From Rehmannia glutinosa (lineage: Eukaryota > Streptophyta > Magnoliopsida > Lamiales > Orobanchaceae), in the NCBI GenBank assembly GCA_016081115.2, contig JABTTQ020001484.1, positions 248,001 to 312,000 of the forward strand: DNA of 64,000 bases. The letters are read 5' to 3'. Within the stretch, counting starts at the first letter, position 1. Every line of letters starts with the position of its first letter. Positions 62,166 to 64,000 of the stretch are shown in pieces. The translations under genes and the position numbers were made by a program. The notes below the pieces were generated by a model. The model was not told the origin of the DNA. It worked only from the letters and a program-made list of their open reading frames with translations, and did no database searches.

Positions 62166-63507
62166 AAAAGTATGAATCACTTAAAAAGTTTCTTGAAACT
62201 TTTAATGTACCTATTATAACCCTAATGAGTATGTATTAAATAGTGTGAGAAGAGGGTATAATTGAACTTGTCTTTTATAATAAAATTAAATATAATTTTA
62301 AGTGTCCATTCATATACCAAATTCTTTTTCAAATACTAGAAGTCTATTTTTTCTTTCATAACTCTTTGAGTAATAAGAATATTTAAATAAAATTAAATTC
62401 ATATTAAAATATGTTTCAATAGCTTTTAAAACATACCACATATATATGGATTTTTTATGATAAAATTATAACCATTCAAAGATGAATAAAATACACAGTT
62501 GTATATTAAATTTATAAAGCACATATATGAATTTTTTATGATAAAATTATAACCATTCAAAGATGAATAAAATACACAATTATATATTAAATTTATAATA
62601 CTTTTTGAACAAATGATGTATCTCTATTGTATTTTGAGAGGAAAAAAAAGATGAATTTACATTAGAAACAAAACAGAAAAACAAAAACAAGTTAACTCCA
62701 AGTGCTTTTATTGTAAATAAATAGTAATTTATTTTAAGACAAACGAACTAAAAATCAGAACAGAAGACATTTTAGTATCTAAAATTCGCAATAATCATTT
62801 GACTTTTTACATCCTAAATAAGATCCAAGAAATCAGTTTTATTATTTTTCTAATATACTCTGTTAATCAAATGAAAAATAAATATGATAATATAATTTTT
62901 TATTAATAAAAAAAATTAAAAACTTATATATGTTTATATCATATAAAATTTTAAAATTTAAAATAAAATATATGAAAGCTATATTTTTTTACTTATAGAA
63001 ATTATAATAAAGAAATTATTTTTAATGTGAGTTCAAGAAAAGACCATAGATGATTAATTTATTTGTTAGAGTATTTTCTTGATATATTTTGTATTAACTA
63101 GAAAAAAATCTCACTTTTAAACAAGATATAGAGTTAATTTTATAATTTAGAAAATTTGGATTTTAATTCATACATGGTTCATAAACTTATAATTGTAAAT
63201 TTTTTATATTATATGTATTTTTAAAAAATAAATAATAATTTATATTCTATATAGTATTAAACCAAATTATTTTGAACTTGGTCTAATATTTCTTCTCTTC
63301 ATAGTTATAATTTATTTTAAAGATGATTACTCTAAGTGCTTTTAAAGTTATGTATATTTCTTTTTTTTTTTTTGATAAAAAAAAGTTATATATATTTCAA
63401 ACATATAAAAGTTCATTAACTTTTTTCCTTATATACTTGAATTTATTTTGTTTTTCCACTTAAGTGCTAAAAAGTTAAAAAGGAAATGTATATCAGTTGA
63501 ATATAAA
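62166..63507. other. AT-rich intergenic DNA
   Basis: No ORF, RNA gene or complete transposon that I can support. It contains an 83-bp tandem duplication (62437-62602) and long A/T runs. Confidence 0.5.
62437..62602. repeat. 83-bp tandem duplication
   Basis: Two units beginning CACATATAT and sharing GATAAAATTATAACCATTCA and GATGAATAAAATACACA; only a few differences. A local duplication in noncoding DNA. Confidence 0.85.
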
Positions 63508-63534
63508 CTAGTCTTTTACCCGTGCGATGCACGG
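63508..63534 (-). mobile_element. Helitron-type 3' terminus
   Basis: On the minus strand the hairpin CCGTGC-ATC-GCACGG is followed by GTAAAAGACTAG and then T, that is, a short GC-rich hairpin about 9 bp before CTAG|T. This is the layout of plant Helitron ends (hairpin, then CTRR, inserted before T). The body would extend to the right; its 5' end is not identified and may lie beyond the window. Confidence 0.55.
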
Positions 63535-63614
63535 TGGTATATCTGTAAGACCTCTGTTTTGTATTGTTACATATATATTTTTCTAATAGTTATATGAATT
63601 CTATCACCTGCATT

Positions 63615-63840
63615 TAGGGATGACAACATCCCCGACGGTAACTGAATACGATGGAACGGGGAATCCCTGGTTAATTTGAGGATGAGAGCGGAGATGTGGA
63701 TTCTCCGCTTCTCTAGAATCGGGGATGAGATAGAGATGGTATTTATATCAATGTCCCCTTCCCATTCGGATTAGATAATTTTCCGTTCCCATCCCATTCC
63801 CCAAATATGTATTTTGTATTTATCTATTATTAATATTAAT
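63615..63840. mobile_element. hAT-type element, copy F (partial)
   Basis: TAGGGATGACAACATCCCCG at 63615 matches the family TIR; GGAACGGGGAATCCC and TCCCCTTCCCATTC-like subterminal motifs follow. No right TIR is seen before 63840, so it is truncated or decayed. Confidence 0.5.
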
Positions 63841-64000
63841 TGTGAAGCCCCGATTTTTTCGAGCTTATAATTGATCCTTATTGTCGTTTATACATTTGAT
63901 CGACTATTTTACCGCGTCATTTTGACGGGTAATTTTTAATAATATATATTTTGTATTTTATTTTATTTAATTACTCGTGATCATGATCTTTATTAATTCT
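63841..64000 (+). repeat. Possible gypsy LTR start at the window edge
   Basis: TGTGAAGCCCCGATTTTTTC at 63841 resembles the start of chromovirus-type LTRs (TGTGACG-CCCCGATTTTCG-like). It coincides with the abrupt end of the hAT fragment. Only 160 bp are visible, so this is a suggestion. Confidence 0.3.

Overview
This 64 kb window looks like nuclear DNA of a flowering plant, probably a eudicot. It is AT-rich and packed with plant LTR retrotransposon lineages (Ty1/copia SIRE-like and Tork-like; Ty3/gypsy Athila-like and Tat-like) plus plant-type DNA transposons (hAT-, PIF/Harbinger- and CACTA-like elements and a Helitron end). I found no host protein-coding gene, tRNA, rRNA or CRISPR array. Nearly every coding stretch is a decayed transposon gene broken by stops and frameshifts. 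Lineage names rest on recognised protein motifs, not on database searches.

Layout. 1-861: 3' end of an LTR retrotransposon with a Gly/Arg/Ser-rich, charged ORF and a polypurine tract. 861-7587: its ~1.55 kb LTR, split by a minus-strand gypsy derivative (about 2309-5560) that carries a long inverted repeat, then a hAT-type element and a second, 5'-truncated copy of the same LTR with its own MITE. 7588-7902: CACTA terminus. 8764-9769 and 9966-11031: two noncoding TIR elements, one with a perfect 8-bp target duplication. 11154-32148: a large minus-strand Tat-like gypsy element (gag, protease, RT, two RNase H domains, integrase) with an extra ORF on the opposite strand between pol and its 3' LTR. 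That antisense ORF is split by an 11 kb Athila-like element (12938-23784) and by a hAT element (24536-25230).

32149-45807: two near-identical SIRE-like copia internal regions, head to tail, sharing the LTR at 37387-38652. 46318-47655: a palindrome-rich TIR element with a nested hAT element. 48304-49831: a Tourist-like element (TTA duplication) with a gypsy gag relic inside. 50185-62165: a Tork-like copia whose 5' LTR holds a complete older SIRE-like copy (50392-59381), which in turn holds a solo LTR (51714-53250) of the same family as the LTR at 861. 62166-64000: AT-rich DNA, a Helitron 3' terminus, a hAT fragment and a possible gypsy LTR start.

The most interesting points are: (i) the Tat element's antisense ORF, with a TATA box and a cluster of ACGT-core boxes upstream, convergent with pol; (ii) lineage-specific GC-rich short-motif arrays present both in the LTRs and in the spacer after pol, in two unrelated retrotransposon lineages; (iii) the ~400-bp-arm inverted repeat whose loop is an LTR end; (iv) a TIR element with a minisatellite and a possible captured exon. 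The nesting gives a relative order of insertions.
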